From Gemmatimonadaceae bacterium (lineage in GTDB: Bacteria > Gemmatimonadota > Gemmatimonadetes > Gemmatimonadales > Gemmatimonadaceae): 64,000 nt of DNA. The DNA lies in the NCBI GenBank assembly GCA_022843265.1, contig JALHNZ010000013.1, positions 1 through 64,000 of the forward strand, given 5' to 3'. The notes beneath the pieces were generated by a model. That model was not told the origin of the DNA and did not search any database. It saw nothing but the letters and a program-made list of their open reading frames with translations. Of this stretch, positions 40,929 to 49,809 are shown piece after piece (within the stretch, counting starts at the first letter, position 1; each line of letters begins with the position of its first letter). Made by a program: the position numbers and the translations under genes.

Positions 40929-41392
40929 GTCAGCGTTCGTTGAAAGATCGCGGCAATTCGACGCTCCACCTCACCAAGCTCACCGACCACATCATGCTGT
41001 GCATCGAGGACATGTACGGCCAGGCAATCGTCATCGATCGAGACACAAAGCGAACCCGGCAGCAAACTGAGGGTTCCCGCGAAGAGCACACGGGGTGCCC
41101 CCGCGCCCAGAAGTGTGCGATATGTCACCACCGCCGGCGACAGCGGAATCACCGGCGACAGCGTGCGTCTCGCCACATCCACACCGGCCGCGAGCGAGCG
41201 ACGCATGAAAAACAACAAGAATCCTGGTACCGCGCGCCACTGCACGCGGTGTGCGGGCTGCGGTCGCCAGCGCGTGACCACCACAGCGATCGCAACGATC
41301 ACGGGCGCGCCGATGAGCCAACTGTCCGATGCCCCTCCCGTGAGCACCGCCCAGATGACAACACCGAGGAGTAACGACGACCAGGATATCAT
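40925..41392 (-). CDS. mrpE: MrpE subunit (ORF opens at 41749)
   Basis: MISWSSLLLGVVIWAVLTGG..., LFAGTLSLLPGSLCVSIDDDCLAVHVLD. Confidence 0.85.
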   Translation of the reverse strand: MISWSSLLLGVVIWAVLTGGASDSWLIGAPVIVAIAVVVTRWRPQPAHRVQWRAVPGFLLFFMRRSLAAGVDVARRTLSPVIPLSPAVVTYRTLLGAGAPRVLFAGTLSLLPGSLCVSIDDDCLAVHVLDAQHDVVGELGEVERRIAAIFQRTLT

Positions 41393-41598
41393 ATGAAAAA
41401 ACCCAAGCGAGTCATGCCTTCGATGATAGCACCAAACGTGGCGCTCGTATCGATTTTGGGCGCTCGAGGACCGACACCACGCCGAGGGTGAGCCAGTTTC
41501 CCCCGTTTTCACGCGTGTGGAAGATACTGTGCTGCGGTGCGTCCCCGCAGTGCACGTCCTGCGTTGTCGACGCGGCCCATCCTCCTGGAGCAATTCGC

Positions 41599-43542
41599 AT
41601 GATAGCTCACTCGTTTCGTTGTCGAACTCTCCGTGCGACCTTTGTGTGCCATGTGTTGCTCGCCGCCGCCTGTGCAGGTGGCGACAGTGAGCCCACTCCG
41701 CCGCCGCCAACGCCGGTTGACGCACTGCGTGGTATTGGGCTCTCGCCATCGACTGACAACATCACCGTCGGTGACACTCGGACGCTTACGGCAACGGCAG
41801 ATCGCGCCGCTGCAACTGTGAATGTGTCACTTTCATACGCATCATCTGCGACCGCAGTGGCCACGGTTAACGGCGACGGCGTGGTCACCGCACTCGCACC
41901 CGGCGCAGCCACAATCACCGTCACGGCCGTGGGAAGCGGCGCGGGTTTCGTCACGAATACACGAACCGCAACAGCCAATATCACTGTGGTACCACGGCCT
42001 TCCGCGCTCACCGCGTTCAATGTGAGCCCGGACTCCGCTGTTATTGCGCCAGGCACGACTGTCGCACTGACCACTAGCGTCACAAGTGCTGCGGGCGCAA
42101 CGGTGGTGTACAGTTATGCCACCTCCACACCAGCGGTCGCAGCCGTGAGCAACGCGGGTGTCGTTACAGCACTCACCGGCGGAACGTCAGTCATCAGGGT
42201 AACGGCGAGTGCGACCGGTACTGGACTCGAGCCGAGTACACGCAGCGATTCCGTACTTATTCGTGTCGTACCGCCACCGGCAATCACAATGCTCACACTG
42301 GCTGCGGATTCCGTCGACGTTGTCGCCTTTCGCGAACAGACAGTCAACGCGACAGTGGCCGCTCCGGCGGGTGCACCAACAGCGCTGCTCTCGGCAACGT
42401 CGTCGTCCACGACGACTGCGACGGCCATGACTTCCGGAGGCTCCATTGTCATTACCGGAGCTTCACCAGGTACAGCCACCATCACCGTGCGCGCGAGTGC
42501 CCCGGCGAGTGCAACCTTCGCCGCGGCTTCAGTGGAGCGCCTGTTGCGCGTGCGGGTACTTCCCGCTCCGGATGCGCTGCGCAGTGTATCACTCACACCA
42601 GCGCGAGACACGTTGCAAGCTGGTGACGCGGTGACGCTTACCGTGTCGACCGATCTCGCCACCCCACTCGCAACGGTCACGCGCACGTTTCGTTCGACTG
42701 CCGCAGCTGTTGCAACAGTGAACGCCTCTGGTGTGGTCACGGGCGTGGCGCCAGGCTCTGCATTGATCATTGTGGATGTCACCGCCTCAGCCGCTGGGTT
42801 TACAACGCGAGCGCTGGCTGACACCACACAGATCGTGGTGATCGCTGCACCGGTACTTGGTATCGGCTTCGGCGACGAACAGTTTGCGGCAGCACGCGGC
42901 GGACAGTTTCAGATGGGATCCGTCAATGGAGACGCAGACGAGGTACCGCTGCGGCAGGTGACCACCAATCCGATCCGCATGCAACGCACCGAAGTCACGC
43001 AAGCGCAGTGGCAACAGGTGATGCAAGGCACATCACTCGCAAACCCTTCTGCTGACGCGTCGTGTGGACCCACGTGCCCGGTTGAAACCGTGAGCTGGTT
43101 GGACGTTCAGGAGTTTCTCACGCGCTTGAACGCACAGCAACCAGGAAAGGGGTACCGGCTGCCGACTGAAGCCGAATGGGAGCAGTGGGCGCGTGCTGGC
43201 ACTACGACTGACTATGCTGGCAACGGCGTGCTCGACGACATGGGCTGGTGGTCTGGTAACTCTGGCGGCCGAAAAAAGCCGGTGGCGCAAAAGCGGTCCA
43301 ACGCCTGGGGGCTGTATGACATGCACGGCAATGTGTGGGAATGGGTGAGCGACTGGTACGGTCCGTATATCGCCAACAGCCTTCAAAACCCGACCGGACA
43401 GCCGACCGGCACACAACGTGTGCGTCGCGGTGGTGCCTTCAATAGCACGACGAACAGTCCGCGTTCAGCGAACCGCGGCAGCGGCAATTCTGCCGATTTT
43501 GACCGCGGCTTCCGCGTTGTGATGTCGGTGCTACCCAACTGA
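41599..43542 (+). CDS. Lipoprotein with four BIG2-like Ig repeats and a C-terminal SUMF1/FGE-sulfatase fold domain
   Basis: LLAAACAGG lipobox; four ~95-aa Ig-like units; GGQFQMGSVNGDADEVPLRQV, YRLPTEAEWEQWARAG, WGLYDMHGNVWEWVSDWY, RRGGAFNS, RGFRVV. Confidence 0.88.
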   Translation: MIAHSFRCRTLRATFVCHVLLAAACAGGDSEPTPPPPTPVDALRGIGLSPSTDNITVGDTRTLTATADRAAATVNVSLSYASSATAVATVNGDGVVTALAPGAATITVTAVGSGAGFVTNTRTATANITVVPRPSALTAFNVSPDSAVIAPGTTVALTTSVTSAAGATVVYSYATSTPAVAAVSNAGVVTALTGGTSVIRVTASATGTGLEPSTRSDSVLIRVVPPPAITMLTLAADSVDVVAFREQTVNATVAAPAGAPTALLSATSSSTTTATAMTSGGSIVITGASPGTATITVRASAPASATFAAASVERLLRVRVLPAPDALRSVSLTPARDTLQAGDAVTLTVSTDLATPLATVTRTFRSTAAAVATVNASGVVTGVAPGSALIIVDVTASAAGFTTRALADTTQIVVIAAPVLGIGFGDEQFAAARGGQFQMGSVNGDADEVPLRQVTTNPIRMQRTEVTQAQWQQVMQGTSLANPSADASCGPTCPVETVSWLDVQEFLTRLNAQQPGKGYRLPTEAEWEQWARAGTTTDYAGNGVLDDMGWWSGNSGGRKKPVAQKRSNAWGLYDMHGNVWEWVSDWYGPYIANSLQNPTGQPTGTQRVRRGGAFNSTTNSPRSANRGSGNSADFDRGFRVVMSVLPN

Positions 43543-43816
43543 ACCGACGAGGTCATTTCGCAGTGCGCGATCTCACGCGGCGATGCGGTGCGTCATACCA
43601 GCGTACCGCACCGCCGTGCCACTCTGGCGAACCGAGTCGACGCACGTTTGTGCTGTAGCGCACGATCGCAGCCGCGCCAAGTTCGCGCGACACAGGTAAA
43701 GATCACCCCAACGGGCGATGTGGTTCCTTCACGGCGCTACCTACGTTGCGGTACGCGCCATTGAAAACGAGTGCTCCCTGAGAGCAGTGCGCGCGGCGCC
43801 CTGTCCCGTCGTTGTA

Positions 43817-44455
43817 ATGATCACCGTTGCCATTATCGAAGACAATCGTCTGGTGCGCGACGGAATTGCCACAATGCTGAACGCGTTGACGGATATCAGC
43901 GTTGTCTGTAGCGCCGACGGCGCATGTGTTGACGAGCTAAAACGCGTCAGTCCGCGAGTTCTGCTCCTCGATGTTGGCTTGCCTGAAGTGGATTGCCTGA
44001 GCATTGCCAGCAACGTACGACGCCAGCTTTCGCGATGCGATGTGATCGTCATGGATTTGCTTCCGGTGCACGAGGAAATCGCGCAGCTGATCAACGCGGG
44101 CGTCGCGGGTTTCATTCTCAAAGACGCAACATTTGACGAGTTTGTGCAGACGATTCGATCTGTGGCAAACGGTGTGGCGGTGCTCCCGCCACCGATGATC
44201 AGCCCGCTGTTTGCGCAGCTATCGTGCGTGGCCGTTGCCCGGCGGCCTCAGGCAACCGATGGGGCCCGTCGATTGACACCGCGCGAATCCGAAGTCATCG
44301 CGCTCATCGCCCTCGGCCACAGCAACAAGGAAATCGCGGTGCAGCTTGATGTCGCGGCCCACACGGTAAAAACGCACGTACGGAACGTGATGGAAAAGCT
44401 CGAATTGAATACACGTCTTCAGATTGCCGCATACGCGCACGAACATTTCGCCTGA
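43817..44455 (+). CDS. NarL/LuxR-type response regulator (ORF opens at 43718)
   Basis: ITVAIIEDNRLVRDGIATML, LLLDVGLPEVD, GVAGFILKDA, LTPRESEVIALIALGHSNKEIAVQLDVAAHTVKTHVRNVMEKL. Confidence 0.9.
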   Translation: MITVAIIEDNRLVRDGIATMLNALTDISVVCSADGACVDELKRVSPRVLLLDVGLPEVDCLSIASNVRRQLSRCDVIVMDLLPVHEEIAQLINAGVAGFILKDATFDEFVQTIRSVANGVAVLPPPMISPLFAQLSCVAVARRPQATDGARRLTPRESEVIALIALGHSNKEIAVQLDVAAHTVKTHVRNVMEKLELNTRLQIAAYAHEHFA

Positions 44456-44465
44456 CGGCTGAATG

Positions 44466-44485
44466 GCGTACCAAATGTGGTACGC
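44466..44485. promoter_or_regulatory. Inverted repeat GCGTACCA-N4-TGGTACGC
   Basis: Read directly; between the LuxR-type regulator and the Ig/DUF3494 gene. Confidence 0.45.
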
Positions 44486-44613
44486 GCGCCCTCCCACCTT
44501 GTAGCGATGGGAGTCGATGTCTCTGCACGCTAGCCTCCCTGTAGCGCATGCCACACAGCACGACGCCGCGACGTCGCCTCTGCGTTCACAGAACAGGCCA
44601 GGAGCAGAATACA

Positions 44614-47202
44614 ATGTTTCACAAAACAGTCGGTACGCACGTCAGCGTACCACGAGCGCGTTATTCCATGATTCGCGTGTGCGCCGCGTTGGTTGCCGCC
44701 GCGATTTCGATTTCAGCATGTGACGTGCACGGCGTGAGTGAGCCCGGTTCGCTGACCACGTTGACCATCTCGCCAACCACGCAGTCGCTGCCGATCAATG
44801 GTACGCAGCAGTTTACGGTCGTGGGCAAGGATGCGGCCGGCGTTGACGTCACCGTTTCTCCCACCTGGACGGTCGCGGCGAACGGCGGCACGATCAGCAG
44901 CAGCGGATTGTTTACGGCCGGCACAGCGGTTGGCTCATTTCCCAACACGATTACCGCCACGAGCGGTGGTGTGACTGCGCGTGCATCCATCAACGTGGTC
45001 GCGGGCGCACTCACCACAATCGCCATCACACCAAATCCTGATACGCTCACCGTTGGGCAGACCCGGCAGTTCACTGCCGCCGGTCGCGACGCAGGTGGCA
45101 ATACGGTACCCGTGACGGCAGCGTGGACCGTTGGCACCGCGGGTGGTGGTTCGATTTCGGGCACTGGTCTCTTTACCGCTGGCACCGTTCCGGGCACCTA
45201 CACAAATACCGTGACCGCGTCGAGCGGCAGCACGGTTGGCACCGCGACCGTTGTCGTGAGGGCGGGTGCGCTTGCCAGCATCACCGTCACGCCGTCACCA
45301 GTAACGCTTGCAGTGCGCGGAACACAAACGTTCACGGCGGTAGGTAAGGACGCGAGTGGCAATGTCGTGCCGCTTACAACGACCTGGAGCATCACCTCGG
45401 GTGGAGGCGCCATCACCAGCGCCGGTGTATTCACGGCTGGCGACAGTGTGGGCACATTCACCAACACCGTGCGTGCCACAAGCGGTTCTCTGAGTGGCTC
45501 CGCGACAGTGTCCGTGACGGCCGGTGCCGCCACGACGCTCCTGATCACACCGAATCCGGTCACGCTCGCGACTGGTGCAATGCAGCAGTTCACCGTCGTC
45601 GCACGCGACGCGGGCATGAACATCGTACCCGTGTCGGCGCGCTGGAGTGTCGTCGGTGGCGGTGGGACGATTGACAGCCTGACCGGACGTTACACCGCCG
45701 GATCTGTTGGCGGCACGTTCACCAACACCGTGCGCGCGACGGTTGGCGCGATTGTTGGTTCGGCCACCGTTGTGGTGACGAACGCGCTGACCACCATGAC
45801 CGTTTCGCCGAATCCGGCGGTCGTCATGGTTAATGGCACGCAGCAGTTTACCGCGACGGGTCGCGGTTCAAATGGCGACACGCTCGTCATCGCACCGAAG
45901 TGGAGCGTAGTTGCGGGTGGCGGATCCATCGATTCCATGACGGGTCGATTTACTGCCGGCACAACGACCGGTACTTTCGCCAGCACGGTGCGCGCTACGA
46001 GCGGAGCCATCAACGCCTTCGCAACCGTACAGGTTACGGCGCCAGCTGCGCCGCGGATCGCCACGATCACCGTGTCGCCGACACCAACCGCTGTGCTCAT
46101 CAACGGCACTCGGCAGTTCACGTCGATCGCCAGAGACAGCAGCGGTAACGTGATCACGCACACGCCGGTGTGGTCTGTGGTGGCAGGCGGCGGCACCATT
46201 AATGCAACAACAGGCCTGTTCACCGCCGGCACGCTCGCGGGCACCTACACCAGCACCGTCCGCGCCACCGTTGATTCAGTGTTCGGTTCCGCCACGGTGG
46301 AAGTGCAGAACACGCCGACGCCCGCACTGGCCACGATCACCGTATCGCCGAATCCGGCGTCGATGCTTGTGAACGGCACGCAGACGTTTACCGCAGTAGG
46401 ACGTGATGCGAGCAACAACGTGGTCACATTCACACCGATGTGGTCGGTGACAAATGGCGGCGGTGTCATCAATGCGACAACCGGGCAGTTCACGGCCGGT
46501 GCGACGGCTGGTACGTACGCAAACACGGTGCGCGCCACCAGCGGCAGCATCATGGGCAGCGCAACGGTGACAGTGTTGGCGGGAACACCCGCTCCGCTCA
46601 TCAACCTCGGATCAGCGGCCGGCAGTGGTATCATGGCCGGTTCCACCGTGACCTGCGTAACCGGCGGAACGATCAGCGCCGATGTTAACGTGAGCCCAGG
46701 CAATACCATCAGTGGCTTCGGCCCGTGTGTGATTGCTGGCGTGCAGAATCTGGCCAACGCGGCCGCAGCCAACGCGCAGCTATCGCTGACCAATGCGTAC
46801 AATCAGCTCGCCGCGCTGCCATGTCCGCCGGCGAATGCGATTTCGGCTGACCTTGGCGGTACGACCAAGGCGGCCGGCGTGTACTGCTCGGCCACAAGCA
46901 TCGGCGTGACTGGCCCGCTCACGCTCGACGGCGGCGGTGACTCAAATGCCACGTTTGTCTTTCAGGCCGGCACGTCGCTCATCAGCGCCGGCAACATTGT
47001 GCTGATCAACGGCGCGCAGGCGAAGAACGTGTACTGGCTGGTCGGATCGTCGGCTACTCTCGGTACCGCGTCGGCGTGGAAGGGCAACATCATCGCGCTG
47101 ACGAGCATCACGATGGTTGATAACGCGACTCTTATCGGACGTGCGCTCGCGCGCAATGGCGCGGTCACGCTCGGAACCAACAACGTCATCACACTGCCGT
47201 AA
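44614..47202 (+). CDS. Seven-repeat Ig-like surface protein with C-terminal DUF3494 ice-binding-like domain
   Basis: Lipoprotein-like segment MIRVCAALVAAAISISAC; seven ~88-aa repeats; C-terminal NLGSAAGSGIMAGSTVTCVTGG...DLGGTTKAAGVYCSATSIGVTGPLTLDGGGDSNATFVFQAGTSLIS...NVYWLVGSSATLGTASAWKGNIIALTSITM. Confidence 0.88.
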   Translation: MFHKTVGTHVSVPRARYSMIRVCAALVAAAISISACDVHGVSEPGSLTTLTISPTTQSLPINGTQQFTVVGKDAAGVDVTVSPTWTVAANGGTISSSGLFTAGTAVGSFPNTITATSGGVTARASINVVAGALTTIAITPNPDTLTVGQTRQFTAAGRDAGGNTVPVTAAWTVGTAGGGSISGTGLFTAGTVPGTYTNTVTASSGSTVGTATVVVRAGALASITVTPSPVTLAVRGTQTFTAVGKDASGNVVPLTTTWSITSGGGAITSAGVFTAGDSVGTFTNTVRATSGSLSGSATVSVTAGAATTLLITPNPVTLATGAMQQFTVVARDAGMNIVPVSARWSVVGGGGTIDSLTGRYTAGSVGGTFTNTVRATVGAIVGSATVVVTNALTTMTVSPNPAVVMVNGTQQFTATGRGSNGDTLVIAPKWSVVAGGGSIDSMTGRFTAGTTTGTFASTVRATSGAINAFATVQVTAPAAPRIATITVSPTPTAVLINGTRQFTSIARDSSGNVITHTPVWSVVAGGGTINATTGLFTAGTLAGTYTSTVRATVDSVFGSATVEVQNTPTPALATITVSPNPASMLVNGTQTFTAVGRDASNNVVTFTPMWSVTNGGGVINATTGQFTAGATAGTYANTVRATSGSIMGSATVTVLAGTPAPLINLGSAAGSGIMAGSTVTCVTGGTISADVNVSPGNTISGFGPCVIAGVQNLANAAAANAQLSLTNAYNQLAALPCPPANAISADLGGTTKAAGVYCSATSIGVTGPLTLDGGGDSNATFVFQAGTSLISAGNIVLINGAQAKNVYWLVGSSATLGTASAWKGNIIALTSITMVDNATLIGRALARNGAVTLGTNNVITLP
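44752..46596 (+). repeat. Seven tandem ~263-bp Ig-coding repeats
   Basis: Recurring units with ITVSPNP...NGTQQFTAVGRDASGN...WSVVAGGGTI...TGLFTAGT..GTYTNTVRATSG...GSATVTV. Confidence 0.9.
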
Positions 47203-47228
47203 TACGCAGTCATTCACTGGAGATTGTT

Positions 47229-48236
47229 ATGTTGAAGCACGCAGTTCTGGCTGGTGCAGTGATCTGCATCGGTGCCGTACCGGTCGCCGCTCAGGAACGC
47301 GGCACCATGGAGTTCGGCGCATTTGGAAGTGTCGCATCGTTTGACAAAGCCCTGAGCCTTACGTCGGCGTTCGGCGGTGGCGGACGCGTGGGCATGTTTC
47401 TGGATCCGAGATGGTCGATTGAGTTTGAAGACGCAGAAATGCGTGCCAAGCGACCGAACGGATTGAAAGATGTCAACGTCGGCATCCTCTCCGGGCGGTT
47501 GGTCGGCGTTCCCATTGTTGCAGGTCGCTGGTCTGTGCTGCTCGGCGCGGGCGCCGGTGTGTCGACGGAAACGAACTTTCTGCATAGCTACGGCGTTGAT
47601 GTGCTCGGCGGAGTGAAGTTCAAGATCAACGACAAAGCGGCGCTGCGAGTCGACGGTGTGTGGGATTGGCTCGCCAACGAAGACTGGAAGAGCTATCAGA
47701 GCGTGCGCGCGGGCATCACGCTGTATCGTCATCCCAATCGTCGCGTTGAAACGGTGATGGTGCCAGGCCCGATGCAACATTCGGCAGATTCGGTCAGCGC
47801 CGCGGAAACACGGCGACTGCGTGAAGCCGATGCGGCACTGCGTGCCTTGCGCGATTCCATCCGCAACGCGCGGCCACTGTCCGCGGCATCAATGGCCACG
47901 ATGGAAGCAGACATTCGCTTTCCGTTCGATCAGTCGGAGCTGACGGATTCCGCCAAGCTTGTCTTGGATGACAAGGTGGAAGTGTTCCGCGCGAACCCCG
48001 ACATGAGCATCGCGATTGTTGGACATACCGATCTTGTCGGCACGGCTGGTTACAACGAGGCGCTCGGTGAACGTCGGGCCATGGCAGCGAAAGCGTATCT
48101 CGTATCGAAAGGCATCGCCGCAAACCGGATCATGATCGAGTCACGTGGCATGACCCAGCCCACCACGTCTACGCCGGGTGAGGGTGCGCAGGCACAGAAT
48201 CGCCGAGCCATCTTTCGGTTTCGTGTTGCGCAGTAG
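47229..48236 (+). CDS. OmpA-family outer-membrane protein (beta-barrel + OmpA C domain)
   Basis: Signal peptide ending VAAQ; DIRFPFDQSELTDSAKLVLDDKVEVFRANPDMSIAIVGHTDLVGTAGYNEALGERRAMAAKAYLVSKGI. Confidence 0.93.
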   Translation: MLKHAVLAGAVICIGAVPVAAQERGTMEFGAFGSVASFDKALSLTSAFGGGGRVGMFLDPRWSIEFEDAEMRAKRPNGLKDVNVGILSGRLVGVPIVAGRWSVLLGAGAGVSTETNFLHSYGVDVLGGVKFKINDKAALRVDGVWDWLANEDWKSYQSVRAGITLYRHPNRRVETVMVPGPMQHSADSVSAAETRRLREADAALRALRDSIRNARPLSAASMATMEADIRFPFDQSELTDSAKLVLDDKVEVFRANPDMSIAIVGHTDLVGTAGYNEALGERRAMAAKAYLVSKGIAANRIMIESRGMTQPTTSTPGEGAQAQNRRAIFRFRVAQ

Positions 48237-48264
48237 ACTGAACAACTGACAGCTACACCAGACG

Positions 48265-48318
48265 ACGTACGTGCATCGCTCTGCAAGCGGAGATGTGCAC
48301 GTACGTTTGTCGTTTTTT
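48265..48318 (+). terminator. Rho-independent terminator after the OmpA-family gene
   Basis: ACGTACGTGCA...TGCACGTACGT (11-bp arms) then TTGTCGTTTTTT. Confidence 0.8.
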
Positions 48319-48404
48319 CCATACACAGTTCGGCGCGAATCGCGTGCTGCTGGTGCGCGTGGTACGGATCGCCGTCATTACTCAACAACAGGGAGACTGC
48401 CCCG

Positions 48405-48914
48405 ATGACCGAACCCGTCGTTCGACCCGATCACGCGGAAGGCGTACAGAAAATCGCCGAGATCATCAAGGATCAGCGCATGGCGATGCTTGTGACACTC
48501 GATGCGCGCGGGGTACCAAACAGCCGTCCCATGGCCACACAGGGGGACGATTTTACCGGCACCTTGTGGTTCTTTACCGATCGCAACTCACCCAAAGTGC
48601 GCGATGTGACCAACAATCCGCGCGTCAATGTGGTGTACATGAAGAGCGCGAGCGAGAGTTATTTGTCTGTGGTCGGCACCGCCACGATCGATAATGATCG
48701 CGATCGCATGCGTGCCATGTGGAGCGCGTGGATGCGCTCGTGGTTTGACAGCGCGGACGACCCCAACCTCTGCCTCATGCGCATCGATGTGGAAGACGCG
48801 GAGTATTGGGACACACCGGGCGGCAAAGTCGCGTCGCTGATGTCGCTTGTGAAAGGCGCGATCACGGGCGACGGCGGTGACATGGAGTCGGACCACGGGC
48901 GCGTGTCATTCTGA
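48405..48914 (+). CDS. Pyridoxamine 5'-phosphate oxidase family (general-stress-protein-26-like)
   Basis: MAMLVTLDARGVPNSRPMATQGDDFTGTLWFFTDRNSPKVRDVTNNPRVNVVYMK. Confidence 0.88.
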   Translation: MTEPVVRPDHAEGVQKIAEIIKDQRMAMLVTLDARGVPNSRPMATQGDDFTGTLWFFTDRNSPKVRDVTNNPRVNVVYMKSASESYLSVVGTATIDNDRDRMRAMWSAWMRSWFDSADDPNLCLMRIDVEDAEYWDTPGGKVASLMSLVKGAITGDGGDMESDHGRVSF

Positions 48915-48936
48915 GCGCGCGAAGGCGCACGGCGCG

Positions 48937-49602
48937 TCACCAGTTTTCGTCGTCCGGGTAGTAGTACTCAAAGCACACGTCGCAGATGCCGTGTGACGTG
49001 CCTGCTGGCATCTGCTCAACCCAGGCCGGCACCCAATCCCATCGTGTTTTGTCCGCTCGGCGAACCATCCGGCAGTGGGAACATTGCAGAATGAGTCCGT
49101 CGGTTGACTGGTAAAGAGCTGTGTTCGGCGGCTGCGGTTCACCCTTGGACGCGTCGTGCGGGCGCGATGCAATGAGCGAATTGATCACGACGAAGCCTTC
49201 ATCTTTCGGCAGCGCATACACCTTCATCACGAACTGCCGAAAGATGTCAGCGGTGGAGCACTCGTACACGTGCGACACCGGGTGCATCGCGGTTCCCTCC
49301 TTCGGTGCACGCTCAAACAGCTGCGCATAGAACGGCTTGAGCGGCTCGGCGATCACATCCAGATACCGCTGACCAAGCCAGGCGCTCGGTGCATCAGCGA
49401 CGTGCGCACCATTCTCACGCGCAAAACGAGCCCACGCCGGATTGACATAGGCGAGTCGACCATCGGGCAGCAGGCCGAAGATGCTCGCAGGGTGCTTCTC
49501 AAGCTGTTCCAACACAAAGTTCGGCGATAGCACGCTGGCAAATCCCTCCGCCAGGCGCTGTGCGAGCGGCCACTCGCTGGTGGCGCTGGGTCTGACATTC
49601 AC
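48937..49602 (-). CDS. PAS-like domain protein with C-terminal CxxC...SHGICxxC tail
   Basis: HPASIFGLLPDGRLAYVNPAWARFARENG; C-terminus LQCSHCRMVRRADKTRWDWVPAWVEQMPAGTSHGICDVCFEYYYPD. Confidence 0.7.
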   Translation of the reverse strand: MNVRPSATSEWPLAQRLAEGFASVLSPNFVLEQLEKHPASIFGLLPDGRLAYVNPAWARFARENGAHVADAPSAWLGQRYLDVIAEPLKPFYAQLFERAPKEGTAMHPVSHVYECSTADIFRQFVMKVYALPKDEGFVVINSLIASRPHDASKGEPQPPNTALYQSTDGLILQCSHCRMVRRADKTRWDWVPAWVEQMPAGTSHGICDVCFEYYYPDDENW

Positions 49603-49809
49603 AAATGTCTACTCACGAGCACGGGAGGACAGGCGCGGCGAACCTCCGCGGAAAGTGCGCAACGCGCACATCGAGTGCTACCCTGCGTGACTCTGTTCGG
49701 ACCACAAGGAGTCGGGGAAGTCCTTACTCCTACTTTTGAATAAACGCTGAAGATTCCTTGAGCGGTAGGACGATCATTAGACGCACCGCACACTTCTTCG
49801 GGAGGCCGG

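Noticed and set aside
41599-43542. Possible active formylglycine-generating enzyme or DGR target
   Set aside because: No active-site cysteines in the C-terminal motif, and no reverse transcriptase or template repeat seen in the window.
44752-46596. Regular repeats considered as a CRISPR array
   Set aside because: Period about 263 bp, fully coding in one frame, encodes Ig-like domains.
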